Positions 51,691-62,731 of a stretch of DNA of 64,000 nucleotides are shown piece by piece. The DNA lies in contig NW_019775626.1 of NCBI RefSeq assembly GCF_001039355.2, positions 9,271 to 73,270 of the forward strand, in the 5' to 3' direction. The first letter of the stretch is position 1; the number at the start of each line of letters is the position of its first letter. The notes beneath the pieces are model-generated. The model did not search any database, had not been told where the DNA came from, and was given only the letters and a program-made list of their open reading frames with translations. This stretch comes from Lingula anatina. Lineage: Eukaryota > Brachiopoda > Lingulata > Lingulida > Lingulidae. The position numbers and the translations under genes are program-made.

Positions 51691-54600
51691 TGTAGCAGAC
51701 ATTTTATAGAATCTTGCTGAAAATAAGTTCCAGTACCTGAAAATTTTTTTTCTTTTCGAGGAAAACTATTTATTGCTGTTATAATATTTATATGAATGTC
51801 TAACATGTATTGTAAGCCACATTTAATTTACCTGTGCAGTACCCAGCAGTTCCAGTAAACCCAGGATTGCAGGTACATGAACAGGTGTAGTAGTAATAGT
51901 AGTAGCCGTAATAGTATCTGCATCTGTATACCAATCGGCATGATGCATTAGGGTCGTTATTGGGTACCGTGCACGTGGTCTGGGCATTTTTTGGGAAGAA
52001 ACCTAAAAAGATTTTTAAAAATGACAAAAAATAAGCCAGTAAATAATGATATTGAGTATTGATCAGAGAAGAAACAGTTAGTCAGAACTGAAAATGCAAA
52101 ATGAGAATGGCAATCCAGCAATGCAGCTGTACTGTAGGGGAAAAAACTTGGACCAGTGATTTTTGCTATTATGATCAATGACTTCAGAACCGAATGTGAC
52201 TCTTTAAAATATGTAGATGACACCACTATTTCTAAATATGGAAAAGTCCGAAAAAAGGGCAGCTTGCCTCCTACCTTCAGCAGCACATCTCACTCTTTAT
52301 TCTAGTGATAACAACTTAACAATAAATGCTGGCAAAACCAATTTGAAAGAACCGATGTTTAACTTTTTAAGAGATGATCACAATAATTAAAGCACCTTCA
52401 TAACATACCACTGCCCCTTAAGAGCTTTTTGAGACATTTTGTTATCAAACAAACAAAGAAACAAACAAACAAACAAACAAACACAACAATGTGATGAAGG
52501 CATAAGGTCTTTCATTGGCATATCTAAGAATAATAATGAAATTTAGCAAATTGCCTTTTACAACTTTGTGTTATGAGTGACATGTACTTACCTAAGACCA
52601 TCAGGCTGCACAGGAACAGTGCTTTCAACATTTTCTTCAGCTTTAATTTAGACTTGAAGATTTTCTAGGTTAAACAAACCCACTGTGTTTGGACCTCGTT
52701 AAAAGCGGTATCTTTCTTCAAAGCAGCGAAGAAATACAGTGATAACTTAAGTTCAGCTGATGAGAAGTTATACCAAATTTGTCCAATGAGCACACTTTGA
52801 TTCATTTTAAAATTAAAACTGACACCTCTGACACATCCTTCTCCAAAACTTGAATATATGTATATCGATGTATTCAAATACCCATATATTTGTCAGCTTA
52901 TATTCCAAAACATCCTAAACCGTAGGCACAAACGAAAACTAGAAAAAAGTTGAAAAAGTTATAGACAACAAGAAAATACATCTATTCCAAAGAGAGAAAA
53001 AAATATGTTGTAAGTTGGCAAGAAAGATTCAGAAGATTGCTGAAATTGACTGAATTTATCGATTATGCTTGTTTTGATAAAATTGGTCTCTTTGAGGTCA
53101 CAGTCCGTCACTTAATTCAGCCATACTGTTAAGGGGGCCGAGTTTTCAGTAACCCCTAAGAATCTGGGCATCCCTGTAGAATTTAGGGGATTGTAGCAGA
53201 GTGTTACGCACACTCAATCACTTGTAACACTTCAGGCCCGTAACCATGGGGGGTTCGGGGGGTTCGAAAGAACCACCCTTTTTGCTGGGAAAAGGTCCAC
53301 TCTGGGTAAAATCTGATCTATGTACTGGTAAAAGGTCCACTTTTTCTGAAAACGAACCCCCCCTCTGAAATTGCTGGCTACGGGCCTGCACTTATAAGTG
53401 AATGTGTATCCAAGATTATATTTTACCATATTGAATGTGTACATTGTGAAAGGGTTTTTTCATAGTCTCTAGATAGGATTCTGTATTAAGCTTCTAAGAT
53501 ACTGAAATAGAATTATTCTTTGCTTATAGAGCCTTAATAATAGGAGTCAAACACAACGTTTCAATCAGTTTCCCTTATAATTAGCTGCATGATAGTCAGA
53601 CTATAACTCTCAGCAAAAATTTAAATAATGCCCTCTTCATTTTCATATTACAAAGATTTTGGTATCATTTAATAATTATGGATAACAGATGTTCCTTCGT
53701 TGCTTGAAAAGGGGTGGGTGGGTGGGGCCTGCTCTGTGTGTGTGTGTGTGTGAGTGTGTGTGTGTGTTTAATGACAGTATGCATTCATACCAATTGTAAT
53801 GGTGAATTCATTGTGTACTTATTGGGGCCGGAGGGGGGTGGGGGGGGGGGTAGAAGGAGATTAAATAATTCATGCCCCTGAAAGCCATTTTAAAGAGGTA
53901 CTTTATGCCAATATTTGGCACAATTGACCAGGAATATTTTAAATGTTAGTGAAAAGGTTTGGGTGAATTTTTGAACCCTCTTTTAAAGACACTGAAAGCT
54001 CACCTCTATATATTTTCAGCCTGACTCTGTGTTTTCATGTAGTATATTCTTTTCAGAGAATGAAAACTGCAGGGGCACGCTGATAATGTATAGCAGTGAG
54101 TTCTCAGTGTGTATAGCTCTGAAAGCCTGGGTGCAGTGTTCGAAATTAACGCTGGACCGTCTGCCCGGTGTTGACAACTTTCAGAACGGGCCAAGAAGTT
54201 TTCCCACCTGGCAGACATTCAGTCCAGCTACTTTTCAAGATGGCTGGATCTTCTGTCCAGCAACTAATTTTCCTAAGAGGCAAACACTGCCTGGGTGCAT
54301 TCATGTTAATCTCACTAAATGTTTTGTTGTTGTCAGGACAAAAGGTATGCTGATTCTCTTGTGTTGTTGTAGGTATTTGGGACGAAAGGTATGCTGGTCT
54401 CGGAGAATCAGAGGTGCACCGGTGTCCAGCATTCCTGCACCACAGGCACCAGTTTGGCTCCTATGCACTTCTCTTTCCCACAGAGATATGCTGACAGTTA
54501 CGTGCTGGCTATGGAACATTTTCTTAATGTTATGGAAGGTAAGATTGTGTGTTTCCATGAGAAAGAACAAAGAAAGTATATACATAATGGAAAAAAAAAA

Positions 54601-57600
54601 TAAATAAAAATAATGATAAACAAATTAAATGAATTAATAAAATAAGATTGTATGGTCCCATGAGAAAGAACAAAAAAGTATATAACCAGTATAATGAAAA
54701 GAAATGGAGAATGATCAATAAACAAATTATATCAATTATTGAAATAAGATTGTATGTTCCCATAAAATAAAACAAATATGAAAAAAAATATATACATAAA
54801 AATCATAATGATAATAAAATATATAAATTAATAAAATAAAAAGTCAAAATATGCTTTATGTCAATGTTACTCATGTGCAAAGAACACGACAGCACAGCTT
54901 CTCAAAATAATTTGAATCAAAATTTAGTTTCAGTATTGTCAAAAGACCAAAATATATGATATCCATTCCAATCTGTAGTAGTGAACCAAAACATTGGCCA
55001 TTCGTATTTTTTTCTTTGAACCATTGCCGTTATGGACCATGTTATATATTTGCTAGGTGAAGCCAGCCAAAATATTTTGCCCCATTTAAAATACCATGCT
55101 TTACAGGTGAATAAAAAAGGTTTAACCTCCCGTTTTAAGTGTTTATGTTTGTTGGAATGTTTCAGTAGGAAACCAGGAGTCGATGTATAGGTAATGTAGG
55201 TCACCTATTTTTTAAGGGATATTATATCAAGTTGCCACATTGGCGCAGCATACGGACTTATGGTGACTTTGTATAACATAGCCCGTTGTAGACCTATCTC
55301 TCTGCTTTACAATTCACGTGCAACTAAAGGAACACTGCATTTTGAAATTCAGATGTATTTGCATTTTCTCTCAGAGCATGATATTATTTATTTATTTATT
55401 TAATTATTTATTTTATATTTTTGGACCAAACAAGTAACTAAATTTGTGAGGCTAATTAAGAAATGGATGGTTGATATTTAACCCAAGTCCAAAGATACCC
55501 TCATGCTATTTGTATCATTTATTGAGATATTATCATGTTCATTGGCACAGGAATACAAATATTACTAGAGAATACTTTGTATGTAAAAGCCATGCGCCAG
55601 AGTTGGTCATTTTTCATGCAACAACTATCTGGAAATCTTAATCTTTTTCAACTTGTCCATGTCCTGCTGAGATTGTACGATTTTTGATTTTGTTCTCAGA
55701 TGATTTCTAGTACCGTGACCTCTTTGTCTGTATTGGTTACACTTAGGTGAGCATTTATAATGCAAGCTATTTCTACAGGTTTTATCAGTTTGTTTCTATT
55801 TCTTCGCATTTTTCATTCTATATCTGAAATTGTCTTGTGTTTCAATTAATAATTAGTTTTTTATGTAAAAATTAAAAAATGAAAATGATCACTCTGTATT
55901 AATTGACACACAAATTATGTCCACTGTTTTTTATGCCGATCTTTAAAATGCTGAATATTGTGTTACGAGGCAAATGGTGATCATTAATAATGACGTCAAA
56001 GAAATAATCCTAGAAACGAAGGCAGTGTTTGGAAAGAACCAGTAAAGGGGCTGTCACAGTGAAAGTCGAAGATAACTAGAGTAGGAACAAGTCTGAACAG
56101 AATGTTAAAGTACCACAAAAACATCTATTGTAATTCAATATCAATAATCCTATATAACTACAACGATGTACAAGGAACTGATATGTACAATGCTAGCTTA
56201 CACTGGTTACATTTCCCATAATGCATCACAGTGGCTGGTCACTATAATTATGCAGATATATTGACTTCTAAAGGCATGTTGACTATTGATTATTTGCAAC
56301 TCTTGCTAACAGAATGAAGGACACCAACTGGTGGAAAGGACTGCTGCAATTATGGTGGCAAGGGGAACAATTTCAGGACCATTTCTTTATGCAAAAGCTG
56401 GGCAGAATTTAGCTAGACAATTTATGAATCAATTTGTGCATCAACATTGAACTCGTAAAGAAAGGCCGCATTCAGAATTGTGGACTAGCTAGCTCGAGGG
56501 TCAAATATGGTCGACCCACTTGAATACTTCCCCAGTGTCTATTAACGGATTAGATGGCAAGGTTTCTAGTGGGTCGCCATATTTGACCCGCAGATTTGTT
56601 AGTCCGCTGTTCTGAATGCTGCCAAACTTGGTGCTAGCTCTGGGCATCTCATCTTGCATGAAGTCCATGGTACAGCAGTACTTTATGATATCACAAAAGT
56701 CAAAGTAGTGCAGCCTGTTAAAAAATTGAAAAGACCCCTGGGAGGTCCCAGATGAGTAGTCGCCTCTTAAACAACTATCCCGTCCCTTACACAGTGGCAC
56801 AGGAGCATAGAGACGGATAATGTTAGGGTCACAGCTAGACATAAGAGTAAGTCCATGCAACCCAATGTTACAGGAATTAAAATATTACACAACAAAGGGA
56901 TATCATAGGCGCTACTCAACATCCAGGTATGAAATAAATTTCAAGAGAAATACAAAGGGTAAGTCTGTGGAGGAAAGAGCTCCTCTTGATCCTCTCAGAT
57001 TTCACATGGGTCTTTTCTGCAATATTGCAACTGACTAGCAGTGACCCCTATGGTCAGGAAGTGTGACAACACTGACATGCATCAAAACCCAATTCTTTAG
57101 TAAGGAAAACATTTTTTGTTCCTCTGTTATGTTCATACAATAAGTTCTGATCAAATACCAGTTGTTTTTTTTTCTTGCAAAGTCAGAAGGTTGAGGAATC
57201 TGGGAAAAATGGTTAAATAATTTACATTTGCATTAGCCAAGATGCTAGATTTGATAAAACCAAACATCAGTAATGGTTTGCTTTGATGTAAAACTAGCAG
57301 TTCTTCTGAAAATGGTGAAAAGAATAAAACCACATCAATCACGTTAAATTAAACAGACACAGTCAATATTTCCCATAGAAAAAACCCAGCTGGTGCTTTT
57401 AAACCATTTAATCACTCATTTTAAATCAGATTAGTACAAGCGCACTCAAGAAAACAGCGGTCTATAATTGGGATTCCTATACATTAGTACCGCAATACTA
57501 ATGATTCATACAGACCTGCTCTGGCCAGCAATTTAACAGATTGGCCTGTCTTTTTATCCACCCGCCCCTTTTTTCAAGGAACACTTTATATGCACCCTTT

Positions 57601-58119
57601 GAAGAGATGAAAAAAAAATGTTTGGAACTCTGAAATCCTATTTAATTTCATACTCTTGGTGATTCCTTTTTAATCTGGGAAAAATGTAAGTGAAGCTAGA
57701 AGTAGAACACTCCCAATAAATAGGAAGGTCATGCACTGCACTCATACTAACATACTGGGTTCAGAATGCCCAAAACCTCCATCTTTTTTATCAGAAATGT
57801 TCAGTTGCCCTCCCCCTACTAATATCATGCATCAGCTGCCAGTGAACTAATGATAAGACTTTTAGAAGGCTTACAATTGGGAAACAAGTGGAACAGCATC
57901 TTATGCTTATTGCATGCAGTAATATGACACAAGTTTCATAGTCAAATTGTCACAAATATATATCCAATCAAGCTTGGAAGGAGTGGATCCAAGTATTTTT
58001 TATTATAAGTCAAGCTGCTGGCTCCAGTTAGCAATCCTCCTACATAGATTTACAGTATACGGTGTTAAATAAGAAACGTCACACTTGTGAATAATAACAC
58101 TATCTCTTTTCATCAAAAC

Positions 58120-58151
<32 letters not shown>

Positions 58152-61100
58152 TCAAGTCCATTAAGTACACATCTACAAGAGGATTCTGTATAAAAATTGT
58201 TATTATCTGTCATCCTGCTTGGGGGGAATAGTTACAAGCAGTTTGGGATTCCAATTTCCATGTTTCATAAAAAAAAGCATCTCAATAGATGACAGAAGTT
58301 TTTTTCCTCAGACAAGTCACGATACAGATAATACAGTCAGTCTTTCATTTCTGAATTTTTTTAAAGTTCGGTTACGAGTCCTCCGGTTTCCCCGATGTCT
58401 CTAAATCTTCAACTTGCTCCTGTCCTTGCCCCTGCTCGTCTGCTTGCATGTCCGACGTCCACAGTGTCAAGTTGTCCCGGAGTAACTGCAGTATGAGCGT
58501 GGAATCCTTGTAACTTTCATCGTTCAAGCTGTCCAGCTCTGCTATGGCGTCATCGAAAGCTAATTTGGCTATTTGACATGCCTTGTCCGGGGCGCCCAGG
58601 ATCTCGTAGTAGAACACGGAGAAGTTCAGGGCCAGGCCGAGGCGTATTGGATGCGTAGTCGCCAGGTCAACTTTGGCGGTTGTGGTGGCAGAATCATAGG
58701 CGATCAGACTTTTTTCCGCAGCTTCCTTTCTCTGTGCGCCCGTTGCAAACTCGGCAAGGTATCGATAATAATCACCCTTCATTTTGTAATAGAAAACTTT
58801 CGATTCTCCGCTGCCCGCTGAAGGGATGAGGTGTTCGTCCAACACGCTTAAAATATCATTACAGATATCTTTTAGTTCATTTTCCACGGTCAGTCTGTAA
58901 TCCTTTATCATTGGTAGTTTCTTGGGATCATCAGCTTGAGCTTGCTTTGTTTCTATACTGCTAATAATTCGCCAAGATGCCCTTCTTGCACCAATTACAT
59001 TCTTGTAAGCTACAGACAGGAGGTTTCTCTCTTCTATCGTCAGATCAATATTCTGCTGGGCAACTATCTTCATCTCCTCCACCATTTCATCGTACCTCTC
59101 AGCCTGCTCAGCTAGCTTGGCGCGGTAAACACGATCCTCTCTGTCTACCATGTTCGCTAGGTTTATGGAGCCGGACGATCAGAAATATTATTAATTGTTT
59201 ACCGCTTCTGGAAATAAAGAACAAGATGGCCGCGCCCGCCAACAGGTTACCTCGATCAGTAATGGAATGTGTCACGTGATGCTGAGCCGCCAATGAGAAA
59301 TCTGTAAATATTGCACTCCGTTATAGGCATATACATATTTTGTCGCTTATTATGATTAATTAGATATTATGTTAAGTTTGTATGTGTTTCATTCATAGTT
59401 TCAATAGGTTTGGCCTTGAATTTTAGGGTGCAATAATCCAATCAAACAAACTTGATGTTCAAAAACAGGTTACACGTTAGTTACTAGGGAAAGTTGACAC
59501 TTTTTTCCAAGTATCTCCCTCCCCCCACCGCATGACCCTTTGATTTTCAATATCTTTTCTCAATTAATATGTGTAGTGACTTTGAGCAACGTCTCAAGTA
59601 TTCAAATAATTTAGTTTTGCCATTCATTTACTGAATTATCGATGTATTTTACATGAAATTTATGCGATCCAAATACTGCGAAAGCCGGCTCATTGCTGGG
59701 GTGAAAATTTGCTGCTATCTCATTGGTCAAAGAGCTTGAAGATTAAAAAAAAATTAGTCAGTGAATTCCCAATTTAATCTACATCCTTCTGAATAGTAAG
59801 GAAATTCATCAAAGTCAACACATAACTTAATTTGGATTAGCATTAAAAATTAGAGAGTTATTTAAAGGGAAGTGATCAAATTAATTAGAGCCAATTAATT
59901 TGGTGTGGCATAAAAAAAAGAAAGAAGAAGAAAAAAAGTTAATCTAGCTAGATCTTTACCTATAATGTATAAATAGGATAGTATTTCGACCCAATTGTTT
60001 TGTGAGAAGAGTCCACATTGATTAGTTGAGAAGTAACATCTAACTTAATTTTTTTTGCCTTGAAATGGTGAGTTGGAAAACTGCCAAAATACACTGTGGA
60101 AATTGGCAGAACAGTCAATAACTGATTCATCTGTCATAGAAAGGATCCTTTATACACTTGCTCAATTGAAATATGTATGTCGCTTGAAAGGGTGAATTAA
60201 ATTACCACCCTTCCAGACCAGAAATGTTGTGACAGCTAGCAACCAAGTACCCCCAGTATGCATAATATAGCATATATATGTGCAGCCAGTGTGTGCACTT
60301 TACACATACCCTTAAAAAATTAGCAAAATAAAAAAATTGCGGCAACCAGTTTACAGAAGTTTGCAAGAAAAATTGTATTAATTGCTGCTTATTTGCAGCA
60401 AATTTGCAAGAACATCTGAAGTTTGCAGCAGGTTTGCAAGAAAGCACGAATTCTTGCAAATTAGCTGTAAATTATCAGCAAGTTCAGGAGAGAGTTAATA
60501 TTGAGGCAGCTAGGCCTGATATATACTTTGTGAAGGGTAGCTTACCATGCAGATCATGCAGTAAGTAATTAAAGCCCCTAGTACAGCTGCAATCAGTGAC
60601 AATACCTGTGGAGTTCATAAGGGCCCATGTGTTACCTGACAATTAACACTTTGGGAATGCACCCTATATAATTTACAAGAATGGTTCTTGAATAATGACC
60701 ACGTATGATACTGAACAAATTGGAAAACCAGCTTAATTGACTTAATTATTTTTCTTTAAGTTAAACTTTAAAATCCCATATTGGACTGAATTAATTAAAC
60801 CTTATCGATGTTAGTTACCGTGTACATTTCCTGAATGTCTACATATTACCTACAGTACATAATTAGATATTGATAGTGCTTATGGTGTTTATCATCATGT
60901 AATATACTGCATCAAAATTGACAAAAACTAGATATAGCTGCTTCAATAGCATTAATACAAAAATTAAAGAAAATAAACCGCATGCATTACTTTTTTTAAC
61001 TAAAAGAATCATGCTAGTGCAGTACTGCAAGTTGGAAATTATTAGCTTGATTGAATTATTAATTTTAAGTTACAAATTTTTTATGAAAAAAATTTTTTTT

Positions 61101-61510
61101 TTCACGTATATATATATTGGCATTTTCAGTGTGTGGAAGCTTGGCTTTGAAATCTCATTTGCTTGAATTTCCATAAGTTACCTGTAGCACATAATTAAAA
61201 TTTTGTGGTGATTAAATGCTGTCAAGTATATATAATACTGTAATTAAATAATGAACATACCCTTTAATAAATATGCTTTTGTGTTATGTCCGTTGAGATC
61301 CCACAGAATGAAAATATTTCATGTAACTTTCTGTATTTTCTAGAAAAAGAAGCTATGGAAATCACAAAAGAATCTACTCTGACCATCAGCAAGATAGCAA
61401 CAGCGTGTGAGGAGTCCTACAAGTTGGGCAAACCTGTGGAACTGTTTCTTACTCAGCCAGAGGGACCAACTTTGAAGTCTGACACCAATGGTGAAATGGT
61501 GACCGCTTGA
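43407..61510 (+). CDS. Gfo/Idh/MocA oxidoreductase, inositol 2-dehydrogenase (YrbE)-like, 362 aa, seven exons
   Basis: Exons: 43407-43630, 46265-46335, 47630-47738, 48264-48391, 49121-49344, 54373-54538, 61344-61510 (TGA 61508-61510); all phases agree. This is an NAD(P)-dependent dehydrogenase fold. Seen: a Rossmann motif [12 protein letters not shown] at residues about 13-24, [19 protein letters not shown] with the family's catalytic Lys, and [12 protein letters not shown] with the Asp-x3-His pair that matches the active site of bacterial inositol dehydrogenases. The C-terminal sheet domain includes [12 protein letters not shown]. Length fits the family (about 340-370). The substrate in animals is not known; myo-inositol is a guess by analogy. 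TTTCTGTAAG just before the ATG may be an acceptor after a 5' UTR intron. Introns 5 and 6 each hold an antisense gene. Confidence 0.92.
43762..43963. mobile_element. Foldback element with GGTAGGGAATACC ends, 202 bp
   Basis: GGTAGGGAATACC (43762-43774) and its exact reverse complement (43951-43963) bound a segment with repeated AATCACCAATCACCAAG units and a CACGCTCG / CACGTGTAACGC region. It lies in intron 1 of the oxidoreductase gene. Confidence 0.65.
44277..44695 (+). repeat. Direct duplication on both sides of a single N
   Basis: 44277-44514 recurs as 44516-44695, separated by an N at 44515. The second copy lacks part of the middle (about 60 bases) but is otherwise nearly identical. Confidence 0.9.
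45609..45669 (+). repeat. 32-bp tandem duplication
   Basis: AGTACAGGCCATCCCAATTT-GTTTTGATC occurs twice, starting at 45609 and 45641. ACAGGCCATCCCAtTGG also appears inverted near 45785-45802, so a small foldback may lie here. Confidence 0.75.
45869..46216. mobile_element. Foldback element with CTGTTTCACAAA ends, about 348 bp
   Basis: CTGTTTCACAAA near the left end is the inverted copy of TTTGTGAAACAG near the right end. Further in, TTAGCTAAGA recurs as TCTTAGCTAA. It ends about 50 bases before oxidoreductase exon 2. Confidence 0.55.
48494..49002 (+). mobile_element. Second CAGGG...CCCTG element, split by a TTAA insertion
   Basis: The left part 48494-48559 and right part 48899-49002 match the uninterrupted relative at 41505-41678 (TCTTCTGGGTCTTC-GGAAGA-GGTCAGATTTTCAAGTTT, then GGAAGACGGTCAAAAAT). 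The inserted 339 bp is annotated separately. It lies in intron 4 of the oxidoreductase gene. Confidence 0.7.
48560..48898 (+). mobile_element. TTAA-flanked (piggyBac-type) MITE, 339 bp
   Basis: TTAA sits on both sides (48556-48559 and 48899-48902). Terminal inverted repeats are AGGAATAATAACTCTTCG at the left and AGGGATAATAACTCTTCG, read from the right, with one mismatch in 18. TTAA target duplication is typical of the piggyBac superfamily. No transposase is encoded. Confidence 0.8.
49657..49681. other. Assembly gap (25 N)
   Basis: A run of N directly after a poly-G tract, in intron 5 of the oxidoreductase gene. Confidence 0.99.
50841..52631 (-). CDS. Small secreted tyrosine-rich cysteine/EGF protein, 154 aa, nested in an intron
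   Basis: Minus-strand exons: 52631-52592, 52002-51832, 51647-51534, 50980-50841 (TAG 50843-50841), all introns phase 1. The first exon encodes [14 protein letters not shown], a signal peptide completed in exon 2 (FFPKNAQ). Exon 2 is a Cys module with a tyrosine run ([12 protein letters not shown]) ending CSCTCNPGF. Exon 3 is one classic EGF domain ([14 protein letters not shown]...[10 protein letters not shown]). Exon 4 is a second copy of the exon 2 module (CDIQPDATC...[13 protein letters not shown]...CECTCNDGF). The gene lies wholly inside intron 5 of the oxidoreductase gene, on the opposite strand. I know no named family with this Cys/Tyr module. Tyr-rich plus EGF recalls adhesive or matrix proteins, but that is only analogy. 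The stop TAG directly abuts GTAAGC, so a 3' UTR intron is possible. Confidence 0.82.
53233..53388 (+). mobile_element. Short non-autonomous DNA element, 14-bp TIRs CAGGCCCGTA(A/G)CCA, 156 bp
   Basis: The left end CAGGCCCGTAACCA and right end TGGCTACGGGCCTG are inverted repeats with one mismatch. A 5-bp direct repeat CACTT flanks both sides (53228-53232 and 53389-53393). No protein is encoded. A truncated relative is in the GPCR intron. Confidence 0.75.
54540..54860 (+). repeat. Tandem repeat of about 103 bp starting at the donor of oxidoreductase exon 6
   Basis: TAAGATTGTGTGTTTCCATG (54540), TAAGATTGTATGGTCCCATG (54643) and TAAGATTGTATGTTCCCATA (54745) start three diverging units, each followed by GAAAGAACAAA / AAATAAAACAAA and AT-rich sequence. 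The first unit begins inside the splice donor. Confidence 0.7.
56464..56623. mobile_element. Foldback element with arms of about 65 bp, 160 bp
   Basis: The left arm GGCCGCATTCAGAAT...GGGTCAAATATGG.CGACCCACT and the reverse complement of the right arm (GGCAGCATTCAGAAC...GGGTCAAATATGGCGACCCACT) align along most of their length with scattered mismatches. Confidence 0.7.
58372..59151 (-). CDS. YWHAE: 14-3-3 protein, epsilon-like, 259 aa, single exon
   Basis: One uninterrupted frame from ATG 59151-59149 to the TAA at 58374-58372. 14-3-3 proteins are cytosolic dimers that bind phosphoserine/threonine motifs in many signalling partners. Both family signatures are visible: [20 protein letters not shown] near residue 43 and [18 protein letters not shown] near 210. 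The phosphopeptide-binding residues (Lys in AYKN, Arg in GARRASWR, the R-Y pair in DYYRYLAEF) are present. The [20 protein letters not shown] start and acidic tail fit the epsilon type better than zeta. No damage is seen, so it looks functional. It lies antisense inside intron 6 of the oxidoreductase gene. The absence of coding introns, amid intron-rich neighbours, could mean an old retrocopy or intron loss; no poly-A tract follows the stop. Confidence 0.97.
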   Translation of the reverse strand: MVDREDRVYRAKLAEQAERYDEMVEEMKIVAQQNIDLTIEERNLLSVAYKNVIGARRASWRIISSIETKQAQADDPKKLPMIKDYRLTVENELKDICNDILSVLDEHLIPSAGSGESKVFYYKMKGDYYRYLAEFATGAQRKEAAEKSLIAYDSATTTAKVDLATTHPIRLGLALNFSVFYYEILGAPDKACQIAKLAFDDAIAELDSLNDESYKDSTLILQLLRDNLTLWTSDMQADEQGQGQEQVEDLETSGKPEDS

Positions 61511-62034
61511 ATGGTGATAGCTTTAGTTGGGAAAATATATGAATGTGAATCGCTACACGCACATTATAGACAGTAATGACTGATTGGTAAATACCAATTA
61601 TACATCATTGGGTTTTTTTTTATAATCAGGTCATTAGTATATATATGCTTCAATACTTGTCAAATTCAGAACTTGTGTCCATGAGCAGAGCTGATGTTTT
61701 CTGTCTATTTTGAGTTTTCTAGTAGGTTATTTTCTGGTGCTAAGTGAGAATTTAAAAAATTGCAGATATTAAAAAAATAATAATAATAAAATTGTTTTGT
61801 CATGGCTGAAAGTATGGCTTACACAGAATTCTTTTGTTTCATTTTGCTAGGGAAAGTATACTAGTAAGTAAAGGTGAGGTTCAAAGTATTAGAATATTTT
61901 AATCATGTGTCTTTTCATTTTTCTAAATTTTTATTTGGCTAACAAATGTAGTGGTAGCTAGGGAGAGTAACCCCTACTCATTTTCCATGGAAGTGTTAAA
62001 TAACTATAATTTGTTGCCCTACGTTTTGTCCCAC

Positions 62035-62040
62035 AATAAA
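62035..62040 (+). promoter_or_regulatory. Candidate polyadenylation signal, oxidoreductase gene
   Basis: AATAAA followed by TGTTCACAGTTG, about 525 bases after the stop. An alternative AATAAA is near 61786. The 61511-62731 interval holds no other gene. Confidence 0.4.
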
Positions 62041-62731
62041 TGTTCACAGTTGATATTTAAACCAAGCTATCATATTTGACTATAGCTTGCACCTTTCCAG
62101 ACACATTGCATGTCAGTATTTAGGTAACACCTGTTTAACAAGTATTACTTGATCGAAAACCTTTTTCTGTTTACAGCAGGTTATGGTTTATTTTAAACAG
62201 TTATACATTAGGTAGATTATTATGATGATGATGATGATGATTTTTACATGTTATTCAAGTAATGTCATTCTAGCATTCCAGTTGTTTTTCTCTCTCTCTC
62301 TGCTCATAAAACAAGAATTATTATCAGAAAATTCATTTACACTAAATACTTAATGGACATCTTAGAGTTATATGTATTATATTCCTTCAGTTTTATATTT
62401 ATAGAAGGCATATTGGGAATTGAAAATAAACATTAATATTTAATATTAACAGAAATTGGAATTTGTCAAACAGGATAAAATAACCATTATATTTATTATT
62501 TCAATGTCGTGAATTATTAATTACTGGTACAGTGCCCGGATACAAAATCATAATCTGATCTTATTCTCTAATATAATAAATAACATCAATATTGTTACTC
62601 TAATTTTTATAATAAAACATTTCATCCAGATTTAGTTTCTCATGAAGATTGAAAATTATATTTTCCATTACTTCATGTTAGTATTTTGTCATTGATTACA
62701 TGTGGAAGAACACCGTCTTTCTTTATTTCTT

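Noticed and set aside
54029-54607. 192-residue frame on the + strand
   Set aside because: It overlaps oxidoreductase exon 6 in another frame and reads through its donor.
56501-56860. 119-residue minus-strand frame
   Set aside because: Part of it is the 56464-56623 foldback element; no domain seen.
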